From Pseudomonas fragi (GTDB taxonomy: Bacteria; Pseudomonadota; Gammaproteobacteria; Pseudomonadales; Pseudomonadaceae): a stretch of 64,000 nucleotides of DNA. The stretch covers positions 372,001 through 436,000 of the forward strand of contig NZ_CP104861.1 in the NCBI RefSeq assembly GCF_025426255.1, in the 5' to 3' direction. Both the position numbers and the translations under genes were made by a program. This document shows positions 26,298 through 35,212 of this stretch, piece by piece. The notes under the pieces were generated by a model, which was given only the letters and a program-made list of their open reading frames with translations, was not told where the DNA came from and made no database searches. The stretch's first letter is position 1. Each line of letters opens with the position of its first letter.

Positions 26298-27406
26298 CGA
26301 GCACTCTCCTTGGCCGCGCGTCTGCGCACCCACCATAGGTACAACCCGCTGCCGAGCACCACAATGGTCAGCAGGTCGAGGGCTGCCCAGAGGATTTTCA
26401 TCGGCATGCCGCCGTAGTCGCCAAAGTGCAGCGGCTGCGACATGCCCATCGCGTCCATGTACCACGGGCGACCCGCCACGGCGGTGACTTCAAGGGTGCT
26501 GGCGTCAATCAAAACCGGGGTCAGCAGGTGTGAGGTCAGGTGTGTGCTGCCTTTCATGAAGACCGCGTAATGGTGCTCGCTGGAGAACCGGGTGCCGGGG
26601 AAGGCGATAAAGTCCGGGCGCATGTCGGGTGCGGCCTTGGCTGCGATTTCCAGGAGTTGGCTGGCTGGGGCGAGGTGAGTCAGCGGTGGGGCATCGCGGT
26701 AAGGCTCGATCATGGCGCTGAGGCTGTCATTGCGCCAGGCGGCGATGATCAGGTCGGCACAGGCGCTGATAACACCGGTCACTCCCACCACCAGGGCCCA
26801 GGTCAAGGTCACGGCGCCAATCAGGTTATGCAGGTCGAGCCAGCGCAAGCGGGTGGACTTGTCGGTACGCACGGTCGCGAATTCGTGGCGGCGCATAAAC
26901 GGCAAGTACAGCACCGTGCCGGAGATGATCGCCAGCACAAACAGCAGCCCCATAAATGCCAGCAGCAGCTTGCCGGGTAGCCCGGCAAACATGTCCACGT
27001 GCAGGCGCAGCATGACCATCATGATCCCGCCATTGGCTGACGGCACTTCTATCGCCTCGCCGGTACGCGCATCGAGCATAAAGGTGTGGGACGAGTTGGG
27101 CTCGGTGCCTGCGGTGGGCGCCATGATGGTCAGGACTGCGTTGGGTTCGTCTTCTTCCCAGCCGAAATACTGCATGACCTCGCCCGGCCGATGAGCCTCG
27201 GCGGCGCGTACCAGTTGTTGCAGGTCAAGGGTCGGGGTATCGGCGGGCAGTTCTTTGACTTGTGGCGCATCGCCCAGTAGATGGTCGATTTCATGATGAA
27301 AAATCAACGGCAGACCGGTGAGTGCCAACAGCAGCAAAAAAGCGGTGCTAATCAGGCTGGTCCAGGTATGGATAAAGGACCAGCGGCGGATGGTTTTGCT
27401 TTTCAT
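26294..27406 (-). CDS. PepSY-associated transmembrane protein (ferrisiderophore reductase type)
   Basis: A 370-residue inner-membrane protein with four main membrane segments: IHTWTSLISTAFLLLLALTG, LLLAFMGLLFVLAIISGTVL, LIGAVTLTWALVVGVTGVIS and a C-terminal LLTIVVLGSGLYLWWVRRR. Repeated PepSY-like periplasmic parts lie between them, and His residues within the helices (HTW, HHEID, DLHN) could ligate heme. Such proteins can reduce iron-siderophore complexes in the periplasm. It is in line with the TonB receptor, from which a family-B REP pair separates it. ATG at 27406 with GGGAAAG upstream. Confidence 0.85.
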   Translation of the reverse strand: MKSKTIRRWSFIHTWTSLISTAFLLLLALTGLPLIFHHEIDHLLGDAPQVKELPADTPTLDLQQLVRAAEAHRPGEVMQYFGWEEDEPNAVLTIMAPTAGTEPNSSHTFMLDARTGEAIEVPSANGGIMMVMLRLHVDMFAGLPGKLLLAFMGLLFVLAIISGTVLYLPFMRRHEFATVRTDKSTRLRWLDLHNLIGAVTLTWALVVGVTGVISACADLIIAAWRNDSLSAMIEPYRDAPPLTHLAPASQLLEIAAKAAPDMRPDFIAFPGTRFSSEHHYAVFMKGSTHLTSHLLTPVLIDASTLEVTAVAGRPWYMDAMGMSQPLHFGDYGGMPMKILWAALDLLTIVVLGSGLYLWWVRRRAAKESAR

Positions 27407-27431
27407 GACTTTCCCAATTGCAACAACACCC

Positions 27432-27519
27432 TGTGGGAGCGGGCTTGCTCGCGATGCAGACAACCCGGTGTATCTGAAAATACCGAGGTGATGCTATCGC
27501 GAGCAAGCCCGCTCCCACA
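27432..27519. repeat. Paired REP palindromes, family B
   Basis: Arms TGTGGGAGCGGGCTTGCTCG and the exact inverse, in the gap between the receptor and the PepSY gene. Confidence 0.9.
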
Positions 27520-27546
27520 GGGGGAGGTGATGCGCCAACGGTTTGT

Positions 27547-29961
27547 TTAGAACTCCAGCTGCGCCGAGAACTGCACGGTGCGCGGGTCGCCCAGGTAATG
27601 ACTGTTGAGCCAGTAGTCTTTGTTGGCCAGGTTGCTGACGTTCATACGCAAGGTCAGATCATTTTCCGAAACTTTCATGCGGTAGCGTGCACCGGCATCA
27701 AAGGTGGTGAACGACGGCAATTGATAGTCGTTGTTGACGTCGGTGTATTGCTTGCCGGTGTAGAACGCGCCACCGGTCAGGGCCAAACCGGGTACGGTAT
27801 TGATGTCGTATTCGGCGTAAACCTTGGCCAGTTGCTTGGCAACGTCGACCGGGGCATTGCCATCGTTGGCCTTGTTGTCTGCGTCCTTGACCTTTGGATC
27901 AAGCAAGGTAAAACCGCCTACAACTGTCAGTTCCGGGGTGACCTTACCGGTCACGCTGAACTCCAGGCCGTTGTTAACCTGCTTGCCGCTTTCGGTGTAG
28001 GTCATGGTCTCGTTGAGGAAACCATTAGGCTTTTCGATGTTGAACAAGGCCAGGGTAAATAATGTGTCGCCCACGGTAGCTTTGGCGCCCACTTCGTACT
28101 GCTTGCTGACTTGCGGCGCGAAGATTTGACCAGCGTTGCTCGCGTTGTAAGGTGCCGTGCCGCCTGCCTGTAGGCCTTCGATGTAGGTGGCATAGGTGGT
28201 CAGCCAAGGGACCGGTTTGTAGATAAGCGAAACGCTGGGCGAGGTTTTGCTTTCGTCGTAGCGGGTTTTCTTCTCGGGTGTGGAGTAGATGAAGTCATTG
28301 GCATAAGACTTGATCTGGGTGCGGGTCACACCGAGGATGCTCGACCATTGATCATTGAAGGTAATGACGTCGCCGATCAGGAAGTTATTGTTTTGTGAGG
28401 TGCTCGCCAAACGCTGATCGCCATGGCCAACCGAGTAACCCGGCTTGTCGACTTGTTGGCTGTTGCCGAAAGGGATCGGGCCGCCGCCGACGTCGCCATA
28501 CTGTGTGCCGTTCGAAGGGATGTGGTCCTCGTACATGCGTACGCGTGTGTCATTACCCTGATAGCCCATGGTCATTTTGTGGCCAACGGTGCCTGTCGCA
28601 AAGGCGGCATCCAGAAACAGGTATGCAGAGTTCTCCACATGCTCAATGGGCGCAAAGGCATACAGCGGTTGGGTGTAAACCCCAGGGCTGTAAACGGTCG
28701 GGCCGGTGTAGGTGTTCTGTTCGGTGAACTTCTGAGTGGCGAGTGCGCCGCGCAGGGTGAAGGTGTCGTTCAGGCGCCACTTGGCCCTTACGCCGCCTTT
28801 GTCGGTTTCGTTATCCGAGAATGCCCATTTCTGGCTGTACAGTTTGTTGTTATCCAACTGCGAGGCACGGGGGCGCAGCGCCTGATCACCGAAGTACCAG
28901 TAACTGGTGACTCCCCGGATTTGAGTTTTCTTGTGTGATGCATCGAACTGGATTTGCAGGTCGTCGCTGACGTTCCAGTCCACGGCCAGGCTGATCATCT
29001 CGCGGCGGCGTTTCTGCATGTCGATGGCGGTTTCGCCATCCTGGGTCAGCAGGTTCAGGCGATAGGCGAATTTGCCTTCGTCGTCGATCTTGCCGCCAAA
29101 GTCGCCGTGCAGGTAATAGTTTTCCCCGCCGGCATTGCCCAAGGTCACGCTACGATAATTTTGATAGGTCGGGCGTTTCAGTACGTAGTTGGCTAAACCG
29201 CCCGGAGACGCGGGGCCATACAAAAAGCCGGTCAGGCCGGTGATAACTTCCAGTTGCTCGGTTTCTTCCAGAAAGTTACCCGCGTCGGCGAGTGTGCTGA
29301 AGCGCAGGCCATCGTTGGCAATGTTCAGGTTACCCGCGCCACTGAAACCGCGAATGTTTACCGCGCTGGCATAACCCGCGCCGGTTGGGGAAAACAGCTG
29401 AGTGAAAGGGTTGCGCTTGAACACGTCATCCAGAGATGTGGCTTGCATGTTTTTGAGCAAAGCCTGGGAGGTCACGCTCATGGAGTAGGGGGTGTCTTGC
29501 AGTTTCATCCCACCCAGTGCGCCGACATTATTCAGGTTTTCGCTGACGTAACCTGCTGCTTCCGACCCTTCAGCGACGGCAGCGCCGTTGATGTTGACGT
29601 CGCCCAAGGTCAGTGCGCCTTCGACGATGGGCATCAGGGTGTAGGAGCCGTTGCCAGTGCTCTGCAACTGCAACCCACTCCCCTGCAACGCCTCACGCAA
29701 CGCCGTGGTTGCCTCGAACGTGCCTTGTACCGGCGCCGAGGTTTTGCCCGCCAGCAGGGACGAGTCGATGGCCAGGGTGATGCCGGCCTGGCTGGCGATC
29801 TGGTTCAGGGTGGCCGCCAAAGGTCCGGCAGGCAGGTTGTAGCTGCGTGCGCTGGATGCCTGTTCGGCGGCGATCAGCGTGGTGCTGGTCAACGGGGCAC
29901 AAAGGGCAATGGCTACGGCCAACAGGCTGGGGCGCAAAAACGTGTCGAGGGTGCGGGACAT
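27547..29961 (-). CDS. fiuA: TonB-dependent siderophore receptor, FiuA-like
   Basis: An 804-residue outer-membrane receptor. It has a signal peptide (about 1-32), then an N-terminal signalling (STN) domain with YNLPAGPLAATLNQIASQAG and a plug domain (DTPYSMSVTSQALLKNMQAT, VNIRGFSG). A 22-strand barrel follows, ending in the canonical C-terminal Phe (TVQFSAQLEF). The STN domain implies surface signalling through the FecR-like protein and ECF sigma encoded upstream. The fiuA/fiuR/fiuI (ferrichrome) set of P. aeruginosa has the same composition and neighbourhood, but substrate specificity is inferred. AGGAA precedes the ATG at 29961. Confidence 0.85.
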   Translation of the reverse strand: MSRTLDTFLRPSLLAVAIALCAPLTSTTLIAAEQASSARSYNLPAGPLAATLNQIASQAGITLAIDSSLLAGKTSAPVQGTFEATTALREALQGSGLQLQSTGNGSYTLMPIVEGALTLGDVNINGAAVAEGSEAAGYVSENLNNVGALGGMKLQDTPYSMSVTSQALLKNMQATSLDDVFKRNPFTQLFSPTGAGYASAVNIRGFSGAGNLNIANDGLRFSTLADAGNFLEETEQLEVITGLTGFLYGPASPGGLANYVLKRPTYQNYRSVTLGNAGGENYYLHGDFGGKIDDEGKFAYRLNLLTQDGETAIDMQKRRREMISLAVDWNVSDDLQIQFDASHKKTQIRGVTSYWYFGDQALRPRASQLDNNKLYSQKWAFSDNETDKGGVRAKWRLNDTFTLRGALATQKFTEQNTYTGPTVYSPGVYTQPLYAFAPIEHVENSAYLFLDAAFATGTVGHKMTMGYQGNDTRVRMYEDHIPSNGTQYGDVGGGPIPFGNSQQVDKPGYSVGHGDQRLASTSQNNNFLIGDVITFNDQWSSILGVTRTQIKSYANDFIYSTPEKKTRYDESKTSPSVSLIYKPVPWLTTYATYIEGLQAGGTAPYNASNAGQIFAPQVSKQYEVGAKATVGDTLFTLALFNIEKPNGFLNETMTYTESGKQVNNGLEFSVTGKVTPELTVVGGFTLLDPKVKDADNKANDGNAPVDVAKQLAKVYAEYDINTVPGLALTGGAFYTGKQYTDVNNDYQLPSFTTFDAGARYRMKVSENDLTLRMNVSNLANKDYWLNSHYLGDPRTVQFSAQLEF

Positions 29962-30051
29962 TCGGCGGGTTCCTGAATGGAAATGTTTCTCAATGCCTAT
30001 CTGCCGCACGAGATCGCAAAAGTGATAGGGCTGATTGAAAATAATTTAGAT

Positions 30052-31029
30052 TCAGTTCTTTTGGGGCTTGGCGCTAACGGTGACCCACCACGGGGTGCGC
30101 TGCTGGATCTGTACCGGCAAGGTCGGCATCAGGGCATTGAGCGCCAGTTCGACATTGTTCAGCGGGAAGCTGCCGGTGATGCGCAGGTCGGCCACTTGCG
30201 GGTCAACGCCCAAGTGGCCGCGATGATAACGATTGAGTTCGCTGACCATGTCGGCCAAGCGCACGTTGTCGAGCACCAGCATGCCGCGTGTCCAGGCGTC
30301 TGCGCCAGGGCTTACGGCGAGCATTTGACCAAGGCGGTCGCTGTACATCAGCACTTGCTGGCCTTCGCTGTAGATGGTTTGTTCGGCGCTGTTTTCAGGA
30401 TGCGCCTCGACCCGCGATTGCAACACGCTCAGGCGTGTGCCGTCGTCTTCGCGCTTGACCATGAATCGTGTGCCCAGCGCACGCAGGCTGCCATCGCGGG
30501 TTTGCACGATAAAGGGGCGAGGGTCGCCATGGCCTGTTTCGACCATGATTTCACCTTCTTGCAGGATGATTCTCCGGGTAGTGTCATCAAAGCGCACATC
30601 GACTGCGCTGTGGGTATTGAGGTTGAGCAGCGTGCCGTCAGCCAGACGCAGCTGACGTTGTTCGCCGGTGGCGGTGCGCTGGTCGGCCATCCAGTAATCA
30701 ATAGGCAGATAGCTTTTACCGGCGAACAAGGCCAACCCGCACACCAGGGCGATACTGGCCAGGTTACTGCTGATTTTACGCACCCGCTGCTGCACGCCAT
30801 TGCGTGCATTGAGCAGTGCGTTGCGTGCCGGAACGCCAGTATTGCTGAAGCGCTGATCGAGCATGCCCAGTTGCAGCCAGGCGCGGGCGTGTTCTTCGCT
30901 GGCGCTGTACCACTTGGCAAACTCGGCTTGTTCCACGGCGCTGCCGTTGCCGCAATCCAGGCACAGCTGCCAGGCGATGGCGGCGTCCAGCACCTGGGCC
31001 GAGACCGGCTTGGTGTTGGCTTGGCTCAT
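30052..31029 (-). CDS. fiuR: FecR-family anti-sigma regulator, FiuR-like
   Basis: A 325-residue inner-membrane regulator. An N-terminal cytosolic DUF4880 part (AIAWQLCLDCGNGSAVEQAE) binds the sigma factor. One membrane helix follows at about 89-104. A periplasmic FecR domain (RQLRLADGTLLNLNTHSAVD) and a C-terminal secretin/TonB-like domain come next. It transmits receptor occupancy to the ECF sigma. Its ATG overlaps the sigma gene stop by 4 bp. Confidence 0.85.
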   Translation of the reverse strand: MSQANTKPVSAQVLDAAIAWQLCLDCGNGSAVEQAEFAKWYSASEEHARAWLQLGMLDQRFSNTGVPARNALLNARNGVQQRVRKISSNLASIALVCGLALFAGKSYLPIDYWMADQRTATGEQRQLRLADGTLLNLNTHSAVDVRFDDTTRRIILQEGEIMVETGHGDPRPFIVQTRDGSLRALGTRFMVKREDDGTRLSVLQSRVEAHPENSAEQTIYSEGQQVLMYSDRLGQMLAVSPGADAWTRGMLVLDNVRLADMVSELNRYHRGHLGVDPQVADLRITGSFPLNNVELALNALMPTLPVQIQQRTPWWVTVSAKPQKN

Positions 31030-31550
31030 GTCGGCTCGCCATACAGGGCGACGTAGCACTGGCGGATGCCCTGGGCCAGATACTGGCGCACACGGGGCAC
31101 TGACACGCCCAGGCGCTCGGCGATTTCAGCGTGGGTCAGGCCATCGAGGCGGCTATGGAGGAAGGCTGCGCGGGACTTGCTCGAGAGCTTGCTGAGCAGG
31201 CGGTCGATGGCCCTGAGGTCTTCAAGGATCATTTGCTGGGCTTCGGGCGAGGGGTGCTCGGCCTCGGGGATCAGCATCAGTTCGTTGAGCCAGGCCTGCT
31301 CCAGAGCTGCGCGGCGAAAGTAGTCAAACAGCAGACCCTTGGCGATGGCCGCCAAAAACGCCCGGGGTTCGCGGGGGGCTTGCAGTTCGGTGCGGCCCAG
31401 CAGGCGCACGAAGGTGTCCTGGCTGAGGTCTTCAGCCCGCTGCGGGCAGGCAACGTTGCGCCGCAACCACGCCAGCAGCCAGCCGCGATGGTCGCGATAT
31501 AGCGCTCCAACCAGCTCACTGTGTGGGTTTTGGACTGACGACAAAGACAT
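31026..31550 (-). CDS. fiuI: ECF RNA polymerase sigma factor, FiuI-like
   Basis: A 174-residue iron-starvation-type ECF sigma. Region 2 contains AEDLSQDTFVRLLGR (about 39-53) and region 4 contains HAEIAERLGVSVPRVRQYLA. The start is uncertain: the ATG at 31550 was used, and an in-frame TTG 12 bp upstream also exists; neither has a strong Shine-Dalgarno. A Fur-like box just upstream suggests iron repression. Confidence 0.85.
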   Translation of the reverse strand: MSLSSVQNPHSELVGALYRDHRGWLLAWLRRNVACPQRAEDLSQDTFVRLLGRTELQAPREPRAFLAAIAKGLLFDYFRRAALEQAWLNELMLIPEAEHPSPEAQQMILEDLRAIDRLLSKLSSKSRAAFLHSRLDGLTHAEIAERLGVSVPRVRQYLAQGIRQCYVALYGEPT

Positions 31551-31572
31551 CACCGACTGCAAGTTTTAACTA

Positions 31573-31591
31573 ACGATAATTATTCGCGATT
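31573..31591. promoter_or_regulatory. Fur-like box before the ECF sigma gene
   Basis: ACGATAATTATTCGCGATT resembles GATAATGATAATCATTATC over its left part (GATAATTATT). It is 23-41 bp upstream of the sigma start codon, where a Fur repressor would block the promoter. Confidence 0.55.
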
Positions 31592-31647
31592 GTGTCAGAG
31601 CGAATGGTCCTACGCAATTGACGCTCATCGGATGAGGATAAAGAGCC

Positions 31648-31747
31648 TGTAGCCGCTGCCGCAGGTTGCGATCGAGCCCGAAGGGGTCGTGTCTTTTAAA
31701 GAGCGAAGGTCCAGCGGGCCTTATCGCAGCCTGCGGCAGCGGCTACA
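31648..31747. repeat. Paired REP palindromes, family A
   Basis: TGTAGCCGCTGCCGCAGG and inverse, between the fiu promoter region and the exonuclease gene end. Confidence 0.9.
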
Positions 31748-31760
31748 AAGGGTACGTAGG

Positions 31761-32471
31761 TTAAAAGCTGTGCACCTGTTTGCGCCGTTGCCACTGGTTC
31801 AGCCGCTGTTGCAGGGCCTGAGGGCTGTCGATGCCCTGGACCCGGGCGCGGCTGAACAGGATCAGCGCCAGTTCGGCGGTGGCCAGGGCGTCGGCACTGG
31901 CGTTGTGGCGGTCTTCGACCTGGAGGTTGAAGTGATTGATCCACTGGTCAAGCCCGGCTTCGCGCTGATTGACCTGCGGGCAAAGCATCGGTGCCAGTGC
32001 CGCAACATCCATAAACGTATGCTGCAAACGGTAATCCAGGCTGTCTTTGAGGGCTCGGGTGAGCATGTGCTGGTCAAACGGCGCATGGAACGCCAGCAAG
32101 GGGCTGTCACCCACAAATGCCATGAAGTCGAGCAGGGCATCTACCGGTTCGCTGCCTGCGGCAATGGCGGCTGGCCCCAACCCATGTAGCAGCACGCTGG
32201 GGTTGAGAGGGCTGTTGGGGCGCAGCAGCGTGCGTTCAAACGCCTGGCTCAGGTCAATGGCGCCGTCTTCAATCACCACCGCACCAATCGACAACACCTG
32301 ATCACGATTGAGGTGCAAACCGCTGGTTTCCAGATCGACCACCACCCAGCGCTGCGCGCGGAGCGGTGCGTCGCTCAATCCCGAGGCGGTAGGCAGTTGC
32401 AGCAGGCGCTGTTGCTGTTCAAGGCCCAGGACCGGTTTTTTACGCGGTAACAACCATGACAACAGGCTCAT
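31761..32471 (-). CDS. DnaQ-like 3'-5' exonuclease
   Basis: A 236-residue DEDDh nuclease. The motifs are D46-L-E48 in VVVDLETSGL, the middle Asp in AFHAPFDQHML, and H-x4-D in HNASADALATAEL. It resembles the epsilon subunit family but lacks a polymerase-binding tail. It is translationally coupled to the preceding CBS/DUF294 gene by a 4-bp overlap, a pairing also found around Pseudomonas acetate-utilisation genes. The substrate (DNA or RNA) is unknown. Confidence 0.85.
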   Translation of the reverse strand: MSLLSWLLPRKKPVLGLEQQQRLLQLPTASGLSDAPLRAQRWVVVDLETSGLHLNRDQVLSIGAVVIEDGAIDLSQAFERTLLRPNSPLNPSVLLHGLGPAAIAAGSEPVDALLDFMAFVGDSPLLAFHAPFDQHMLTRALKDSLDYRLQHTFMDVAALAPMLCPQVNQREAGLDQWINHFNLQVEDRHNASADALATAELALILFSRARVQGIDSPQALQQRLNQWQRRKQVHSF

Positions 32472-34402
32472 AGCTGATACCGCAGGGCCAGGCTGCTTTG
32501 CAGGCGCTGGGCCTGGCGCAGGGCTTCACGCAAGATGCGCCGGTCCAGCTGGTTAAGGCTGTCCGGGTCTACGCGGTTGGAGTACGGACGGTTCTCGCGG
32601 GTTTGCAATTGGTGCTGCTGCATGCGGGTCTGCTGGATGAAGTGATAGGCCTCTTCATACGCGGCGCCGTCCAGTGGTTCGATAACTTCAAGGGTCACCA
32701 GCTGGCGCAGGCGCTCAAGGGTGTTGTTGGCTTCAACGCCGTTGGCCAGCGCCAGCAAGCGTGCGCCATCAACAAAGGGCGTAAGGCCCTGGACCTTGAG
32801 GTCGAGGGTGGCCTTGTCGCTGCCTTTGCGCTCCAGCACAAATTCGCGAAAGCGTCCCACTGGCGGGCGATGGCGCAGTGCGTTGTCGGCCATCATGCGC
32901 TGGAACAGGCGGTTGTCGGCCACTTGCTCAAGCATGCTGCGGCGCAGTTGCGCGCAGCCCTGTTCATCGCCCCAGACCACCCGCAAGTCGAAATAGATAG
33001 TGGAAGCCAGCAGGTTTTCGGGGGTGGCTTCGCGGATAAAGGCGGCAAAGCGTCGGCCCCATTCGCCACGCGACAGGCATAGCTCGGGGTTACCGGCCAT
33101 GATGTTGCCCTTGCACAGAGTGAAGCCGCAGGCCGCAAGATGATGGTTGATCTGCTGTGCGATGGGCAGCAGGCGCTGGCGGATTTCGGCGGCCTGGGCA
33201 GCGTCTTTGGCCTCGAACAGAATGCCGTTGTCCTGATCCGTGTGCAGGGTTTGCTCGCGTCGCCCTTCGCTGCCAAAACACAGCCAGGTAAATGGCACGC
33301 CAGGGTCGCCCTTGTCGGCCAGTACCAGCTCGATAACCCGGCACACGGTGTGGTCGTTGAGCTGGGTGATGATGTGGGTAATCTGCGTGGAGGACGCGCC
33401 GTGGGCCAGCATGCGCTCTACCAGTTGGCCGATTTCGCCACGCAGGTTGATCAGGGTGTCCAGCCGTGGCGCGTGACGGATGGTGCGCGCCAAATGAACC
33501 AGATCGACCCGTTGCAGGGAGAACAGGTCACGCTCCGACACCACGCCGCACAGGCGCTGATCCTTAACCAGACACACATGGGCAATGTGCCGTTCGGTCA
33601 TGGCAATGGCTGCGTCGAAGGCGCTGTGGTCGGGGCTCAGGTAGAACGGCCCTGGGGTCATGTGCAGGTCAATGGCCTGGTCGAAATTCTCCAGGCCATT
33701 GGCGACCACCTGACGCAGGTCGCGCAGGGTGAAAATACCCAGCGGTGCCTTGTGTTCGTCGACCACGACGATGCTGCCCACTTGCTGTTCGTGCATCAGG
33801 CGCACGGCTTCGCGCAGCGCGGCTTTTGGCGAACAGGTCACAGGGTGACGCATGGCCAGCTCACCCAAGCGGGTGTTGAGCGAGTATTGGGTGCCGAGAG
33901 TTTCAGCGGCTTTTTGCTGAACCTGCTGATTGACCTTGTCGAGCAGGCTACTGACGCCGCGCAAGGCAAAGTCACGGAACTCGTCGGACAGGGCAAACAG
34001 TTTAATAAACGCGGCCTTGTTCAGTTGCAGGCAGAACGTATCTTCAGCGGCGCGGTGTTCGGTGCGGGTGGCGCGCTCGCCCAGCAATGCGGCGAGGGGG
34101 AAGCACTCGCCGGTAGTGATCTCAAAGGTGGTCTGGGCTTCTTCTCGACCGGTATGAGTCCGCTCACCCACCACTCGGCCCTGTTTGACGATATAGAAGT
34201 GCTCAACCGGGCCGTCGGTCGGCCGGATGATGCTTTCGCCCGGAGCATAAAAGCGCAGTTGGCACTGTTCGACCAGATACGCCAGGTGAGTGTTTTCCAT
34301 CTGGTTAAAGGGCGGGAATCGCTGCAAAAACTGCATGGTGCCGTGAATGTTCTGCAGCACCGCGGTCTTCCCTGCCTGGAGAAACGCATCCGATTTGCTC
34401 AT
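32468..34402 (-). CDS. Cyclic-nucleotide-binding/CBS/DUF294 nucleotidyltransferase-like protein
   Basis: A 644-residue cytosolic protein. In order: a cNMP-binding domain (about 25-140), two CBS domains (about 185-300, VVVDEHKAPLGIFTLRDLRQ and LVKDQRLCGVVSERDLFSLQ), and a DUF294 nucleotidyltransferase with GSEGRRE at 377-383 and D389-x-D391. A DUF294 C-terminal domain ends the protein. The fold is that of the GlnD/KNT class, so nucleotidyl transfer to a protein is plausible, but the target is not known. It is coupled to the exonuclease gene. Confidence 0.85.
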   Translation of the reverse strand: MSKSDAFLQAGKTAVLQNIHGTMQFLQRFPPFNQMENTHLAYLVEQCQLRFYAPGESIIRPTDGPVEHFYIVKQGRVVGERTHTGREEAQTTFEITTGECFPLAALLGERATRTEHRAAEDTFCLQLNKAAFIKLFALSDEFRDFALRGVSSLLDKVNQQVQQKAAETLGTQYSLNTRLGELAMRHPVTCSPKAALREAVRLMHEQQVGSIVVVDEHKAPLGIFTLRDLRQVVANGLENFDQAIDLHMTPGPFYLSPDHSAFDAAIAMTERHIAHVCLVKDQRLCGVVSERDLFSLQRVDLVHLARTIRHAPRLDTLINLRGEIGQLVERMLAHGASSTQITHIITQLNDHTVCRVIELVLADKGDPGVPFTWLCFGSEGRREQTLHTDQDNGILFEAKDAAQAAEIRQRLLPIAQQINHHLAACGFTLCKGNIMAGNPELCLSRGEWGRRFAAFIREATPENLLASTIYFDLRVVWGDEQGCAQLRRSMLEQVADNRLFQRMMADNALRHRPPVGRFREFVLERKGSDKATLDLKVQGLTPFVDGARLLALANGVEANNTLERLRQLVTLEVIEPLDGAAYEEAYHFIQQTRMQQHQLQTRENRPYSNRVDPDSLNQLDRRILREALRQAQRLQSSLALRYQL

Positions 34403-34696
34403 TACTGATACCGCGTTGTGGGTGGTGAACCATTGTTGTTATGACTGGACAGGGCTGGGCCCCACTGCGTGTTTCTATCCCTCATGCTCGGCGGTCTGCG
34501 CGCGGGTGCCCATTGGACGTAAGTCTATGGAGTCGCGCTATGCTGATATCTTCGAAAAGGCGTGTATTTATTTTGTACATTTCGGCTACTGCAAGGCTTG
34601 GAAATGCACGCGCCTAAGTGCACATTGGCGGACGGTGAGGAATAACGGACTACACCGTAGGGACAATTAACCTACAGGGCAGTTTTCGAGAAACAT
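34403..34696. promoter_or_regulatory. 294-bp divergent region before the CBS/DUF294 and response-regulator genes
   Basis: It contains an inverted repeat TGCAC-N8-GTGCA (34605-34622) and, closer to the response regulator, a CCGTAGGGACAATTAACCTACAGG element with imperfect symmetry (about 34655-34679). Either could be an operator. No gene was found. Confidence 0.4.
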
Positions 34697-35137
34697 ATGA
34701 CTGAACATGACATTTTGACCGACGCCGAACGCGAGGCCTTGCACGAGGTGATGCAGGCACCTGCTTCGGCTTCGTCCTGTGTGTTGATTGTTGATGACGA
34801 TCCATTGGCTCGCGAATTGTTGGCGGAGTTTTTGGAGCTGAACGCGATCGAGTGCCTGACAGCAAGTAACGAAGAGCAGGCGCTGGCGCTCCTGGAGTCC
34901 GAACAGCCGATTAACCTGATGCTCACCGATTTGCGCATGCTGCCCCACGATGGCTTGCACCTGATACGCAAAGTCCGCGAATCGGAACGGGCCACCTTGC
35001 CGATCATCATCATGTCGGGTGATGCGAATGTGCTTGATGCCATCGATGCCATGCACTTGCATGTGGTGGATTTTTTGCTCAAGCCGATTGATACCGACAA
35101 GTTGCTGGCGCTGATCAGGCAGGAATTGGGGATGTAG
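34697..35137 (+). CDS. Receiver-only response regulator
   Basis: A 146-residue protein: a 25-residue N-terminal extension and one receiver domain. Acidic pocket D33-D35, phospho-acceptor D78 (MLTDLRML), S107 (MSGDA) and K129 (LLKPID) are all present. There is no output domain and no histidine kinase gene nearby, so it must act through protein-protein contact with an unknown kinase. Its location opposite malate synthase is noted without functional proof. Confidence 0.85.
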   Translation: MTEHDILTDAEREALHEVMQAPASASSCVLIVDDDPLARELLAEFLELNAIECLTASNEEQALALLESEQPINLMLTDLRMLPHDGLHLIRKVRESERATLPIIIMSGDANVLDAIDAMHLHVVDFLLKPIDTDKLLALIRQELGM

Positions 35138-35166
35138 CCCTCTGCCACAAGATTGGAACAGCAGAT

Positions 35167-35203
35167 GCAAAAAAGCCCCGGCACATGGCCGGGGCTTTTT
35201 ATT
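35167..35203. terminator. Bidirectional terminator between response regulator and glcB
   Basis: AAAAAGCCCCGGC-ACAT-GGCCGGGGCTTTTT is a strong GC stem with A and T runs on each side, so it can serve both converging genes. Confidence 0.9.
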
Positions 35204-35212
35204 GGGTGCGGG

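Noticed and set aside
27547..31550. Horizontally acquired island for siderophore uptake
   Set aside because: Codon use looks like that of its neighbours, no mobile element or integrase borders it, and the order fits the usual Pseudomonas location of the fiu genes.
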